64,000 bases of DNA from Symbiodinium natans (GCA_905221605.1 CAJNDS010002139.1:374001-438000); one strand, 5' to 3'; numbered from the stretch's first letter, positions 9,711 through 20,031 are shown. Notes: generated by a model not told the origin, from the letters alone. Translations and numbers: made by a program.

Positions 9711-10269
9711 AGTTCAGGGCTTCTAGGGTTTTGGGTTTAGGTTTTATTGGGTTAATTGGGGTTATAGGGTTTATAGGGTTTCTAGGGTTTCTAGATTTTA
9801 TAGGAATAAGAGGGGTTTGATTAGGGTTTAATTCGGGTGTAGGGCTTAGGGGGTTCAGTTGGGCTCGAGGGCATACAGTTGTTCACGAGGTCTCAAGGGC
9901 ATATATGGTTAACAGGGCCTATGGGGTAATTAGGGCTCAGGGATTAAGGGGCGCAGAGTTGAAGGGTGTAAGAGTACTATGGCTTAACGGACGTTTTGGG
10001 GGTTCAGGGTTTAGGTCTTAGGGCTTCAGGGGTTGAGGGCGCAGGAAACATCGAAGTTTTGGGAGGGCCATGGAGGGCTCCGAAGGTCGGAGTCCTTGAG
10101 CCCTAAACCCTAAACCCTAAACCCTAAACCCTAAACCCCAAAAGGCCTAAGGTCGGCTCTCCCGGAACCGGGGATGCTGAGCCCTCAGCCCCCTCAGCCC
10201 TAAATCCTAAGCCCGAATTCTTCTCCCACAGAAGGGTTTAGGGTTTAGGGTTTAGGGTTTAGGGTTTAC

Positions 10270-10309
10270 GGATCAGCATGTCCACGACCCTGATGGCACT
10301 ACTCACTCG
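10270..10309 (-). CDS. Exon candidate, minus
   Basis: 40 nt = 13 codons + 1 from acceptor TATCTCGTCGAG| to donor ATCC|GTAAAC. It encodes RVSSAIRVVDMLI. Confidence 0.45.
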
Positions 10310-10434
10310 CTCGACGAGATAGGGGTTGAGGGTTTACGCGGTTTGTTTGGGTTTTTCATGAACAATGACACACATTCCGAGACAAGAACGCGTAAAGATG
10401 AGAATTTTCCAAGCCCGGCCAAAAGTCCGTTTTA

Positions 10435-10560
10435 GGGTGTTAGGGTCTCTACACTGCGCAGTAACCTAGGATTAAAAAAGGGTGCCCAGTTTTTTGCCTA
10501 AAGGTGTGTAAAAGGCAACCTAACCCCCCCCCCCCCCCCCAAAAAAAAGGGAATACTACT
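10435..10560. mobile_element. Dispersed element with CAGTAACC end and C/A homopolymer core
   Basis: CAGTAACCTAGGATTAAA and AGGGTGCCC recall the motif order of the elements at 27176, 50229 and 63329. A C(18)A(8) composite homopolymer lies inside. No coding capacity. Confidence 0.45.
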
Positions 10561-10632
10561 GGGCATGGTAGGGTTAAGGTCACCAACCTTGACACCCCTC
10601 CAAGCCCTAAACGCTAAACCCTGAACCCTTAC

Positions 10633-10683
10633 AGAGACGTGGCGGGCCGGGCCCCCTCTTTGTCCAGGATGGCTACAAGCCTC
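10633..10683 (-). CDS. Exon candidate, minus
   Basis: 51 nt = 1 + 16 codons + 2 between acceptor CACGCGCAG| and donor CT|GTAAGG, the best donor class. It encodes LVAILDKEGARPATS. Confidence 0.5.
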
Positions 10684-10977
10684 CTGCGCGTGAGGGCGCG
10701 TGGCTTCGAGCTTAGGGTTTGTAGGGGTTGTAGGCTTTGTGGGACTTGTAGGGTTTGCAGAATTTATGGGTTTAGTAGGTGGAGCGGGGGAGGAGGGGGG
10801 GTGTGATAGGAGAGATGCAAGGATTGAGGCTTCAGGGGTGTTTAGAGTTGTAGAAGGCTTATAGGGGCGATTTTGGAATTAGTTCCCCACTCTCCGTTGA
10901 ACCATCAGAACCAATTGTTCGCAACATTCTTTGGCTTTATGTACACAAATAGGAGCACGACGCCCCAAAACAACTCT

Positions 10978-11055
10978 AGTTGTTGGGCTGCTCTTTGGCG
11001 CCTGTGCGGGGTTCTCTGCGACTGAAGCACTTCTGGATTCTTGCACGCCGGGTTT
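10978..11055 (-). CDS. Exon candidate, minus
   Basis: The minus frame stays open for over 60 codons; the coding-like part encodes SRSASVAENPAQAPKSSP. The donor may be |GTTGTT. Confidence 0.35.
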
Positions 11056-11120
11056 ACAGTAGGGTTTGGGGCTTATTGATTCTCCGCCCTAAACCCTCTC
11101 AAACCCTAAACCCCACCTAC

Positions 11121-11186
11121 AACTCCACCAGAGCTGTCCTCCAGGTTTCTGGATAGCCTGCACAGACGAAGGTCCAATCCCAAACG
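11121..11186 (-). CDS. Exon candidate, minus, phase 0-0
   Basis: 66 nt, exactly 22 codons, from acceptor GGGCCCAG| to donor GTT|GTAGGT. It encodes LGLDLRLCRLSRNLEDSS, a Leu/Arg helix. Confidence 0.5.
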
Positions 11187-11389
11187 CTGGGCCCTGAGCC
11201 CATTCACCCTAACTAAGGGTTTATAGGGTTTAGGGTTTAGGGTTTCGAGTTGAGGATTAGGGTTTAGGTGTTGGGGTCAGGGCTTAGGTGCTAAGAGTAA
11301 ACAACCCTAACCCCCATAAACCCTGTTTAGCCTGGCAAAAGGTAAGCTTTGGGTTCTGAAGGAGGGTGACAGGCTGGTGCAGTTCTAAC

Positions 11390-11506
11390 GGTCTGACCAT
11401 GTTTGGTACCGCTTGCCGTGCGGGCCAGCGTAGAGCAGTAACAGAGACAGCAAAGCACCCTCGGTTTGATTCCGCTGACGAACGTGCTCTTTGGACAAAA
11501 CTTTGC
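11390..11506 (-). CDS. Exon candidate, minus
   Basis: 117 nt = 2 + 38 codons + 1 from acceptor TGGGTCTACAG| to donor C|GTTAGA. It encodes KEHVRQRNQTEGALLSLLL then YAGPHGKRYQTWSD. Two other frames are also open across this island. Confidence 0.45.
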
Positions 11507-11589
11507 CTGTAGACCCAAAAACCGACCCTGAACCCACCCTGCTGCCTGTCCGCAACCGGTTGCTCCGAGATCCGCATCCCTAAGCCCAG

Positions 11590-11878
11590 AAAACCCTAAA
11601 CCCTAAAAACCTAAAACCCCAAAACCCAAAAACCCAACGACCCTAAAACCCCAAACCCCCAAACCCCCAAACCCCTAAACCCCTAAACCCCTAAACCCCT
11701 AAACCCCTAAACCCCTAAACCCCTAAACCCCTAAAACCCTAAACCCCTAAAACCCTAAAACCCTAAAACCCTAAAACCCGAAAACCCCAAACCCCCAAAC
11801 CCCTAAAACCCTAAAACCCTAAAACTCAAAAACCCTAAAACCCTAAAACCCCAAAAAACCCTAAAACCCTAAACCCTG
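11590..11878. repeat. Mixed CCCTAAAA / CCCCTAAA array
   Basis: An 8-mer array that changes unit from CCCCTAAA (about 10 in a row, 11680-11745) to CCCTAAAA, with CCCCAAAC interruptions. Confidence 0.9.
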
Positions 11879-11879
11879 A

Positions 11880-11960
11880 GAATCGGTTGACCCTGTGGCC
11901 CCCGGCTGTAGCGCAGGTGGTCATAGGGCGTTCGTGAAGATTGGCCTCGAGCTCTGCAAC
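11880..11960 (-). CDS. Exon candidate, minus
   Basis: A frame of about 26 codons encodes AELEANLHERPMTTCATA. Possible donor CACAGG|GTCAAC. Confidence 0.4.
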
Positions 11961-12164
11961 CCTAAACCCTAAATCCCAAACCCTCAACCCTAAACCCCAA
12001 ACCCAAAACCCTAAGCCCCAAACCCTAGACTCCTAGACAAAAACCTCTCAAGCCTAAAGCCTGGACCTTCACCCCTAAACCCCTGCACTTCGCCTCATGC
12101 CATATAGGGTGAACAACTTAGGGTTTAGATATAGGGTTGAGGGTTTCAACTTTGGGGTTTAGGG

Positions 12165-12240
12165 CTGCAGAAGTGGAACAAGCATCAAGCCGGATCCTTG
12201 CTTGCAAGATGCGGGAGCGAGTACCTCCCTAAGCCCGGCT
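12165..12240 (-). CDS. Exon candidate, minus
   Basis: A frame of about 26 codons encodes VAGLREVLAPASC and GLMLVPLLQP before an in-frame TAA that lies in the adjoining repeat. Confidence 0.4.
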
Positions 12241-12249
12241 ACCCTGTGT

Positions 12250-12508
12250 TCAGGGTAGTTTAGGGTTTAGGGTTTAGGGTTTAGGGTTTAGGGTTTAGGG
12301 TTTAGGGTTTAGGGGTTGGGGTTGAACACTAAACCCTACACTCAAGTCTCGGGCTCATCGCGGTCGCTGCACACCTGCAGGAGGGCTTCCGCGTTAGGGT
12401 TTAGGGTTTAGGGTTAGGGTTTAGGGTTTAGGGGTTAGGGTTTAGGGTTTAGGGTTTAGGGTTTAGGGTTTCGGGTTTAGGGTTTAGGGTTTAGGGTTTA
12501 GGGTTCAA
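12250..12508. repeat. TTTAGGG arrays around a short island
   Basis: Two plus-orientation arrays (12250-12315 and 12393-12508) enclose an island at about 12325-12392 whose minus strand encodes AEALLQVCSDRDEPET. Confidence 0.9.
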
Positions 12509-12791
12509 GCTTCACCAGGGTTTGAAGCCGGAGCGCTCCGACGGGAAGCCTGCCAAATCGAAAGCTTCTGGCTGTCACGGGGGCAAACCCCCAAGCTGCA
12601 GCAACACCCATGCATCGGAGCCCGAAACCTCACACCACGAATCTTGGGTCTTGGGTTTACGATGGTTTACGATTGGGGGTTTAGGAGCTTACTTGGGGGT
12701 TGAGGGTTTCTGGATCCTCCGTTCTTCTTCATCCGCCGGGCGCCAGGCGCGCCCCCCAAACCTTCAAGCGTCGACAGCTGTACAAGCCTAC

Positions 12792-12857
12792 CTGCAGAGA
12801 CACAAGGGGCTGGTGAGCGCTCAAACCCTGATATTCTTCATCATGATCAGCATCATG

Positions 12858-12907
<50 letters not shown>

Positions 12908-13145
12908 GATCATCATCCTCATCCAGCGAGGCGCCGCCGCCTCCACCCTCAGCATCACTCCCGAAAACCTCCGAGTCATCTCCTTCTTTAGCATTGCTGG
13001 CTCGGCCACGCCCCACGACCTCCACGGCCTCTGTCACTGCCACGGCCCCCAGCACTGCTAGTGGCGCTACGAGCCCCTGCTGACTTGGCCCTGGCTTTGA
13101 GTTCTGCTCTTCCTCTTCCACTGGCACTGGCGCCCTCTCCACTGC
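12792..13145 (-). CDS. Long internal exon candidate with Asp tract
   Basis: 354 nt, exactly 118 codons, phase 0-0, from acceptor GAACTCCAGCAG| to consensus donor CTGCAG|GTAGGC. The N-terminal part is EEEE- and Gln-containing. The middle carries DDSEVFGSDAEGGGGG and the C-terminal part has an aspartate tract of about 16 residues from a GAT microsatellite (plus strand about 12840-12910), then HDADHDEEY. Acidic tracts of this kind are common in nuclear or Ca/histone-binding proteins, but no domain can be named. Another minus frame starting at an ATG near 13178 (MAERRRSRTPAG) is open across the upstream half and is a competing reading. Confidence 0.5.
12839..12923. repeat. (ATC)n microsatellite
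   Basis: An imperfect ATC/GAT repeat of about 28 units. It encodes poly-Asp in the minus exon that contains it. Confidence 0.95.
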
Positions 13146-13674
13146 CTGCTGGAGTTCGCGATCGTCTCCTTTCTGCCATCACGCTGCCACACGATGCTAG
13201 ATCTGTTATGTTAGAACCTAAACCCAAACCCAAAACCCGATGCTAGAGCCTGATTGGATACGCCAGATGACTCACCAGAAGCCCAGAACCTGAGGATCCG
13301 GCGGTTTAACCCTAAACCCCAAACCCCAAACCCCAAACCTAAAGAGTTTTAGCTTTAGGCCCGTGAACCCTAAGTCCCAGAACCCTGAAACTCTTCATCC
13401 AGGTCAACTGTTCTGGCTGGCTTGTTTTGAAACCTTGGCCACCAGCACATGCAGATGCTAAATCCTACACCGAAACCCGTAAACCCCAAACCTGACCCTG
13501 GAGCAAAGGCTTCGGGAACCCCTCTGCAGCCCTTTAAAGAGATGAACAAGGGAATGAAGGGAACCTATTTCCCTAATGGCCCTAATCCCTACGCCCTTCA
13601 CGGCACGGAATCCTAAACCCTGAGCCCCGCTTCTTACGAACAAAAACATTAAGCCCTTAAAACAAATAGTAAGT

Positions 13675-13770
13675 TTATATTGCCGGTTTGCCTTCTTGTC
13701 GCGCTGGGTTTGGTGCGCGCCTCTCAGCAGCCAGCCGCAGGGGATTTGAGCCAGCTGCGCTGCAGTGCTT
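13675..13770 (-). CDS. Exon candidate, minus
   Basis: A 32-codon frame encodes TAAQLAQIPCGWLLRG then HQTQRDKKANRQ. Ends are approximate. Confidence 0.4.
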   Translation of the reverse strand, partial: KHCSAAGSNPLRLAAERRAPNPARQEGKPAI

Positions 13771-13987
13771 CTGGCAATTCGGGTATAGGTTTAGAGCCTT
13801 GAGGGGTTGAGGGCTTTTAGGGGCTCTCTGGGCTTTTCGGGTTTTGGGTTTAGGGTTGCTCTAGGGGCTGGGGTTTCGGCTCCCTCGGGTTCCAGGGTTG
13901 AACGGTTCAAGGGTTGAACGGTTCAAGGGTTAAGGGTTTGAAGGGTTAACTGTTTAGGGTTCAGGGATACTTAACCAGCTTGTCTAC

Positions 13988-14069
13988 CGCGGCGTGCTCT
14001 TGCTAGATCCGGCAAACGTGGATGGATCAAGGACCTGGGTAGCCAAAGGCGCGAAGGACTTTTGCGACC
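13988..14069 (-). CDS. Exon candidate, minus
   Basis: 82 nt = 2 + 26 codons + 2 with donor CCGCG|GTAGAC. It encodes FAPLATQVLDPSTFAGSS. Confidence 0.45.
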
Positions 14070-14174
14070 CTCCCTTGCTCAACCCTAGTCCCGCTCATTA
14101 GGGTTCAGGGCCTGAGGGGTTAGGGTTTAGGGTTTAGGGTTTAGGGTTTAGGGTTTAGAGTTTAGGGGTTCAAA

Positions 14175-14300
14175 GCTTTGCGGTCCTAGACCCGAAACCA
14201 GAAGGCTTTGGGGCTTTGAGCTGAAGGGATCAGGGTGTCGCTCAGCCGGAACAGGCACCCTTATGCCTGAATCGTGCCCCAAAATCCCTGAAGTCAGATT
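14175..14300 (-). CDS. Exon candidate, minus
   Basis: A frame of about 42 codons follows acceptor CTGACTTCAG|. It encodes GHDSGIRVPVPAERHPDP. Donor not located. Confidence 0.4.
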
Positions 14301-14383
14301 TAATGTTAGGGTTTAGGGTTTAGGGTTGAGGGCTAAGGGTCAGGGTTTAGGGTTAGGGTTCAGGGCTTAGGTCTTAGGGTTTA

Positions 14384-14460
14384 GACCCGGCGCTCCCCTT
14401 TCTTGCGCTGGGCGACGCTCTGCCGAGGAGGGTCCTGTACCTCAAGGATGTGGGAAGAGG
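14384..14460 (-). CDS. Exon candidate, minus
   Basis: A 25-codon frame encodes SHILEVQDPPRQSVAQRKK, followed by an in-frame TAA at the repeat boundary. Confidence 0.4.
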
Positions 14461-14600
14461 CTTAGGGTCTAGGGGGTAACCCTAAACACTAAACCCTAAA
14501 CCCTAAACCCTAAACCCTAAACCCCAAACCCTAAACCCTAAACCTTAAACCTTGAGGCCTCTTGAGGGCCTCTTGGGGATGACCTCAAGGGACCCTACAC

Positions 14601-14648
14601 CACCCTGGTTGCGTATGGCGGAGGGTGTCAGGTAGGAGCCGGACAGCT
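14601..14648 (-). CDS. Exon candidate, minus
   Basis: 48 nt = 2 + 15 codons + 1 with donor GGTG|GTGTAG. It encodes LSGSYLTPSAIRNQG. Confidence 0.4.
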
Positions 14649-14821
14649 CTTATTTCAAATGGCTTTACTTAGAACTTAGAACATCCCAACCCCACAGATT
14701 TCGAACTATTTTGGGGTCGGGCACCCCAGTGGTCCTCCGAGGTTGGGCACTCCAGGGGTTGCGTGAGAAACTCTACGCATTGGGCACTCCAGGGATTCAT
14801 GGGGTTGCGCACTTTACTTAC

Positions 14822-14864
14822 TCGGGGTGTACGGGTGATGGGCGAGGAGAAGAGCTTTCAAAAT
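14822..14864 (-). CDS. Exon candidate, minus, strong splice sites
   Basis: 43 nt = 14 codons + 1. A pyrimidine tract (TTTTTTCCCCCACCC) precedes acceptor GGGGCTGCTAG| and the donor is A|GTAAGT, the metazoan-type consensus. It encodes ILKALLLAHHPYTP. Confidence 0.5.
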
Positions 14865-15065
14865 CTAGCAGCCCCACGCCGAGGGTGGGGGAAAAAACAG
14901 TTATCCTAAGGACGCAGGCTTCAATATACGGGAGTAAGCCTAAACCGCAGACCCCAGACCCTAAACGCTAAACCCTAAACCCTAACATACCCTAACCCCC
15001 CACCTGAGAAGTCCAAACACTTCTAGGGTTTTGGAGGATTCCAATAACCCTACAGCTCCCGTCAC

Positions 15066-15109
15066 CCCTCGGCATCTATGACCGAGACTTTTTCACGTGT
15101 CTTTAACCC
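15066..15109 (-). CDS. Exon candidate, minus
   Basis: 44 nt = 14 codons + 2 between acceptor TTAGGTTTCAG| and donor GG|GTGACG. It encodes LKTREKVSVIDAEG. Confidence 0.45.
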
Positions 15110-15192
15110 CTGAAACCTAAATCCGGGTACTGCAACTGCAACCCTCGAGAGCCCGTGGCGAGACAGAAGGGACAGCCGCCCACAACACTCAC

Positions 15193-15238
15193 ATGTGCAA
15201 CTAACACAGGAGCCGACGTAACTACCCATATTCTGCCC
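15193..15238 (-). CDS. Exon candidate, minus
   Basis: 46 nt = 15 codons + 1 with acceptor AGTTGCAG| and donor CAT|GTGAGT. It encodes QNMGSYVGSCVSCT. Confidence 0.45.
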
Positions 15239-15387
15239 CTGCAACTGCTATATAATCTAAGCAAGATCGAACTCCTAAACCCTAAACCCTAAACCCTGAA
15301 CCCTAAACCCTAAACCCTGAACCCCAAACCCTAAACCCCAAACCCCAAACCCTAGACCCTAAACCCTAAACCCTAGACCCTAAACCC

Positions 15388-15480
15388 TGTGCAAGGTGGC
15401 TGCAACAACATCCCAGAGCCTCCGTCTGCGGCAGGTTGCACTTCGCGCCTGAGCCGTATGAAACTCGAGCAGCCGAAGCT
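15388..15480 (-). CDS. Exon candidate, minus
   Basis: Acceptor AACCCTTTAG|, then about 30 codons encoding CSSFIRLRREVQPAADGG. Confidence 0.4.
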
Positions 15481-15679
15481 AAAGGGTTTAGGGTTTACGG
15501 TTAGGGTTTAGGGTTTAGGGTTTAGGGTTTGGGGTTTGGGGTTTGGGGTTTAGGGTTTAGGGTTTAGGGCTTCGGGCTTAGGGTAATTAGATGGGGGTCC
15601 AAGCAAAAACTTCACATATACCCCACAATCCTTTTGGAGGCCTGGGGCGGCTTAGGTTCTGCAATTATAGTTGGCTTAC

Positions 15680-15874
15680 GCGATGAGACCAGTGGAAGGC
15701 CGAAACCAAGCCGCTCAGCATCGGCTGCGTGAAGTACATGAATGTCAGCTTCCTAGTGTACTTGCCCGGATGTAGCGCAACAAGCAAGTTGCACCCGTTG
15801 GTACGCCCTTCCCTTGCGGCCCGCTGATCGGCCGCCTGTGACGCTTCTGTGCTTTCACTTCCGGAGCGCCAGCC
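15680..15874 (-). CDS. Exon candidate, minus, 65 codons, telomere-derived acceptor
   Basis: 195 nt, exactly 65 codons, phase 0-0. The acceptor is the telomere repeat (GGGTTTAG|) and the donor CATCGC|GTAAGC. It encodes ASQAADQRAAREGRTN, LLVALHPGKYTRKL and FMYFTQPMLSGLVSAFHW. The fold is not recognised. One of the best single exons. Confidence 0.5.
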
Positions 15875-16055
15875 CTAAACCCTAAACCCTAAACCCTAAA
15901 ACCTTAAAACCCTAAAACCCTAAACCTGGGTTAAGGGTTTAGGTTTTGGGGTTAAATTAGGGTGGAACCTATTTAGGGTGTGGTTTAGGGTTTAGGGTTT
16001 CCATGGGGTTGTCATCTTGCGAGAATTGCATCTTCTGACATTGTCAGATCTTAAC

Positions 16056-16110
16056 CTCCCAGTGGGGATCTCCTCTTTGCGAACCAATCCCTAGCCAAAC
16101 GATCCGATGA
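16056..16110 (-). CDS. Exon candidate, minus, strong acceptor
   Basis: 55 nt = 1 + 18 codons between acceptor CTATTGCTTTTCAG| and donor GAG|GTTAAG. It encodes HRIVWLGIGSQRGDPHWE. Confidence 0.5.
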
Positions 16111-16163
16111 CTGAAAAGCAATAGCCCGAAACCCTAAACCCTAAACTCTAAGCCCTGACCTAC

Positions 16164-16194
16164 AACATAGGACTTAGCCTCTGGAAGTCCGAAC
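16164..16194 (-). CDS. Mini-exon candidate, minus
   Basis: 31 nt with acceptor ACATACACAG| and donor TT|GTAGGT. It encodes SDFQRLSPM. Confidence 0.35.
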
Positions 16195-16369
16195 CTGTGT
16201 ATGTATCTACATTCTACAAATACGTGTATATACATCGTACATACATGGGTGGAATACGTATATACACACATACATGACTAGTATATCGTCTCCTCACACC
16301 TACACCCGACCATGCAACCCCAGTGACCCTAAGCCGTGCCGCCCTGAGCTTTGCCAGCCCAGCGGCTAC

Positions 16370-16411
16370 CGCGGCGATTTTCTGCAGCGGCCGGGGCAGT
16401 GCGCGCGAAGC
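16370..16411 (-). CDS. Exon candidate, minus, phase 0-0
   Basis: 42 nt, exactly 14 codons, between acceptor CCAAGCAG| and donor GCG|GTAGCC. It encodes ASRALPRPLQKIAA. The plus strand is also open (Pro/Cys-rich). Confidence 0.4.
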
Positions 16412-16861
16412 CTGCTTGGGGTTGGAGGGTTTAGGGGTGTAGGGTTTAGGGTTTAAGGCTTAGGGTTTAGCGGTTTGTTCTTTTGTGTAGATGCCGGGTT
16501 GTCTATGTTGAGGTGCCTTGAAATAACACAAAGCTCCTTAATCTAGTCGGAACTCTAAACAGGACCATGAGAACTGACTACATTGTCTTAAGGCACACCC
16601 CTCCCCCCCCCCCGCCCCAAAACTTGAGGCCACCAAAAACTCCCAAGTCCTGACCCTAAACGCCCAACCCTAATAGCCCTAAACCCTAAACCCTAGACCC
16701 TAAAACCCCACAAACCCAAACCCAGGCAGGCGCTTCAAAGCTGCTCTTTCTGGGTAAACCTTATATCCTAAACCCTCGACCCTAAAACCCTCAACCCTCA
16801 ACCCTAAACCCTAAAACCCTAAAACCCTAAACCCTAAAACCTAAACCCTAAACCCTAAACC

Positions 16862-16935
16862 TGCTGGGGGCCTTCTTGGCCTCTGCGACTTCCCCGGGTG
16901 GAACCAGCCTTCGCGGACCAAACGCTGTCAAACCC
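16862..16935 (-). CDS. Exon candidate, minus
   Basis: A frame of about 24 codons encodes PPGEVAEAKKAPSR and ends at donor AGCAGG|GTTTAG, a telomere-derived donor. Confidence 0.4.
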
Positions 16936-17375
16936 AGGTCATGCCCCACATGGACTGTCCACCCTTAAGGACATTCTGAGCCCTAAGCCCTAAACCACGG
17001 TTGTCTAAGCAACCGGACAGGGCAACTGGCATCGCCCTGAACCCGAATAACCCTAACAAGCTTGAAAAAACTGCCAAGAAACCAGGATAGACCAAGAACC
17101 CCCGGTCTATTGAACTTATTCGGTTTAGGGTGTATATTCAGGGTTTAACGGGATTGTTGGGTCTAGAGGGTTTATAGGGTTTATTGGGTTCATAGTTTTT
17201 TGGGTTTATGGGTTAAGGGCTTATAGAGTCTGGGGTTTATGGGGCTTATGGGGTTTAGGGCTTACAGGGTTTAGGGCTTCGGTTTAGCACTTCGGGATTA
17301 TAGGGTTTAGGGCTTAGGGTTCATCCCGAAACTACGTACCAGCGGTGTAGGGTTTGGGGTTCAACTGGAAACTAC

Positions 17376-17469
17376 CAGGACCCCGGGCAGTTGACGGGCG
17401 ACCGTTGACGAATGCAGGCTTGGTCTTTGACCTGCTCGCGCAAAAAACAATCCACAGCTCCGGCAGCCC
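17376..17469 (-). CDS. Exon candidate, minus
   Basis: 94 nt = 2 + 30 codons + 2 between acceptor GGGGCATTAG| and donor TCCTG|GTAGTT. It encodes VDCFLREQVKDQACIRQR. Confidence 0.45.
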
Positions 17470-17899
17470 CTAATGCCCCTGGTGAAGGTTATAGGTGTTG
17501 GGGTTCAAGGTTCAGGGTTCAGGGTTTAGAGTTTAGAGCTTAGAGCTTAGGAGGTAACCGACAACAAAATGAGCTTTGGGTTTTGGCGCTGGGTTTAGGG
17601 TCTAGGGTTTAGGGTTTAGAGTTTAGTGTTTAAGATGTAGGTCTTGAGGATGTGCTTTCCTAAAGCGGTCCAAATCTGATGACCTAAATAGGTTGAAGGT
17701 TACCTACTTGGAGGTTCAAGGGTGCTTCTGTGGGTTTAGTGTCTTTACTAGAGGGTTAAAAGTGGTTTTGGGTCCAGGGTTTGGAGTTCAGGGCTTCGTA
17801 TACGTAAGGATATATAAGCAAGTTAAGGTAATGAGAGTTCTAACTGGTTACAACCTTGTTTAGGGTACCTTATACCCCCAAATCTATGTACCCCGAAAC

Positions 17900-18003
17900 C
17901 TCCACGTATGCTAGGTAGACAACTCTCTCTAAATTCGAAACCCAAACTAGGGCCCAGGCCAGAAAATCCTCTTGCAACGTCTGAAACGCTTGTCTCAAGC
18001 AAC
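17900..18003 (-). CDS. Exon candidate, minus, hydrophobic
   Basis: 104 nt = 2 + 34 codons from acceptor TGGGCTCGAG| to donor GTGGAG|GTTTCG. It encodes LRQAFQTLQEDFLAWAL then VWVSNLERVVYLAY, amphipathic to membrane-associated. Confidence 0.45.
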
Positions 18004-18216
18004 CTCGAGCCCAAAAGCAATGAACTAAACATACACCTGCAGCCGCCACCCCAAACCACACTAAGCCACCATAAATCCCAAGCCCCACACTCCAACCCTA
18101 ACCTCCAAACCCGAAATCCCAAACCCTGAACCCCAAACCCCAAACCCCAAACCCTAAACCCCAAACCCTAAACCCCAAACCCTAAACCCTAAACCCTAAA
18201 CCCCAAACCCTCAAAA

Positions 18217-18320
18217 CGTCTTGGCTTCGGCACGCGGTGGGGTCGGGCGAGCCAGCCGAACTTCGGCGCACAGCCCAGGAGGCGGCGGGAGCCGTGGCCG
18301 CCGAGCCTCTGTGTGCTTTT
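18217..18320 (-). CDS. Exon candidate, strand uncertain
   Basis: GC-rich island. Minus encodes RLPPPPGLCAEVRLARP; plus encodes LRRTAQEAAGAVAAEP. Both are open. Confidence 0.3.
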
Positions 18321-18631
18321 TTTTGCTTCCCATACCTCCCACGCTTGGGCTTTGGGTTTAGGACTTAGGGTTTGGGGTTCACGGTTTTGGGGTTCGGGGG
18401 GACTTAAGCTTCAGGGATTTAAATCTAGGGCTTCAGGGTCGGGTTGCAACTAGACCCTAACAAGGGAAACAAAGGAAGGGGGCTTCGTTTGGCTAAGTGC
18501 TGCCTGCTTTTCATGTGGGGACAATATAGGAACCCATCGGATCTGCGTCCCCCAAAACTAGGGGAGTGCCCTAAACCCTAAACCCTAAACCCTACACCCT
18601 AAACTCTCAACCCTAAACCCTGAATCCTGAG

Positions 18632-18694
18632 TGCCTGGTCCTAGCACAGGTGTGGGACTGGAGGCGTCCCAAAGAACTAGGGGAGTGCCCGGCC
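18632..18694 (-). CDS. Exon candidate, minus
   Basis: Pyrimidine-rich acceptor GCTGCTGCTAG|, then PGTPLVLWDASSPTPV. Confidence 0.4.
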
Positions 18695-18897
18695 CTAGCA
18701 GCAGCCAGGGCAAAAGGCGTAGGGTTTAGTGGGTTTTGGGCTTCGGCCGTTTAGGGTTTAGGGTTTAGGGTTTAGGGTTTAGGGTTTAGCGTTTAGGGTT
18801 TAGGGTTTGGGGTTTGGGGTTTGGGGTTTAGGGTTTGGGGTTTAAAGGGGTTAGGGCTTCAGAGTTTAGAGGCCTAGGGGTTTTAAGGGCTTAGGGT

Positions 18898-18965
18898 CTG
18901 CACTGCGGCTGGCCTGGGCGACTGAAGCTTCGGGTGCGCCTGGGCCGGCTTCTGCTTGCTGATGT
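18898..18965 (-). CDS. Exon candidate, minus
   Basis: A 22-codon frame encodes SKQKPAQAHPKLQSPRP. Splice sites are weak. Confidence 0.35.
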
Positions 18966-18967
18966 GT

Positions 18968-19093
18968 AGGGTCTGGGGTTTGGGGTTTGGGGTTTGGGGT
19001 TTGGGGTTTGGGGTTTGGGGTTTGGGGTTTGGGGTTTGGGGTTTGGGGTTTGGGGTTTGGGGTTTGGGGTTTAGGGTTTAGGGTTTAGGGTTT
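18968..19093. repeat. TTTGGGG variant array capped by TTTAGGG
   Basis: About 14 consecutive TTTGGGG units pass into four TTTAGGG units. The variant is homogenised. Confidence 0.95.
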
Positions 19094-19269
19094 AGGCTCG
19101 AGGGCGTGCGCAACCTAAAGCCTTCTACGTGCCGAATTCCACGTCAGACAAGTCCGAATACAGGGAGCATCACTTGCAGAGGGGTTTAGGGTTTAGGAAA
19201 CTGGTTGGGATGCTACCCCTTATAATCTCGGTCCTTGTATGACAGGGATTATAACAGGGGGGCGGGTGG

Positions 19270-19358
19270 CTAAACCCTAAACCCTAAACCCTAAACCCTA
19301 AACCCTAAACCCTAAACCCTAAACCCTAAACCCTAAACCCTAAACCCTAAACCCTACT
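19270..19358. repeat. CCCTAAA array
   Basis: About 12 perfect units. Confidence 0.95.
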
Positions 19359-19615
19359 AACGAATGTTAGAAAAGGATCGCAAGGAATCGGGCTGAACTG
19401 GGATGCTTGGGTCTGTCTTGGTCAAGAGTCTCTGGGCATCGGGATTGCCACGCTTTGATACACCTCACAGTGCTCACCTTAGGGGCTACCCCTATATGAC
19501 TCCACATATGTGGGCCATGAAGGCTTCAGAGGCTTAAGGGGAGAGAGCTTCTCTACCTGAACCCCAAGCCCTCACCCCTAAACCCTACAGGCAACAAAGG
19601 TATCGACCCAGAAAC

Positions 19616-19683
19616 CTTAATGCTATCGACTTGATTGACTTGCCTGACTTCAATACGGTCATCATCGGCCGCACCCCAAGCTC
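19616..19683 (-). CDS. Exon candidate, minus
   Basis: 68 nt = 2 + 22 codons between acceptor GGGCTTAG| and donor AAG|GTTTCT. It encodes AADDDRIEVRQVNQVDSI. The plus strand is also open and plausible. Confidence 0.4.
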
Positions 19684-19739
19684 CTAAGCCCTAAGCCCCC
19701 CCCCCTACTAAGGACCTGTAGGTAAATCCGAAAGCCTAC

Positions 19740-19815
19740 ATTGTAAGGGCGATCCTATCCGAGGCTCTGGGTAGCCAACCAGACTCCCGCTGGAGAATTC
19801 CCTCACCCTTTCCAT
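19740..19815 (-). CDS. Exon candidate, minus
   Basis: 76 nt = 25 codons + 1 with acceptor CTTACCGAG| and donor CAAT|GTAGGC. It encodes MERVREFSSGSLVGYPEP. Confidence 0.4.
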
Positions 19816-20031
19816 CTCGGTAAGGATTGGAGTTTCGGGGTTTAGGGTCCAAAGAGTCAGGCTTTAAGGTTTAGTGTCGGATCGGGTTCGGCCTTCGAGT
19901 TTAAGGCTTAGGACTTTGGGTGCGGGATGTGGGGGTCAGGGTGAGGGCTTAGGGTTTTAAGGTTTAGGGGTCGGGGTGCAGGGCTTAGGGTTTGGGGTAA
20001 CGTCACACACGAGCCACCCTTCCACACGCAC

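Noticed and set aside
19095-19185. Exon with donor GTAGAAG on minus
   Set aside because: The matching minus frame has a stop just upstream, while two plus frames read equally well; strand could not be decided.
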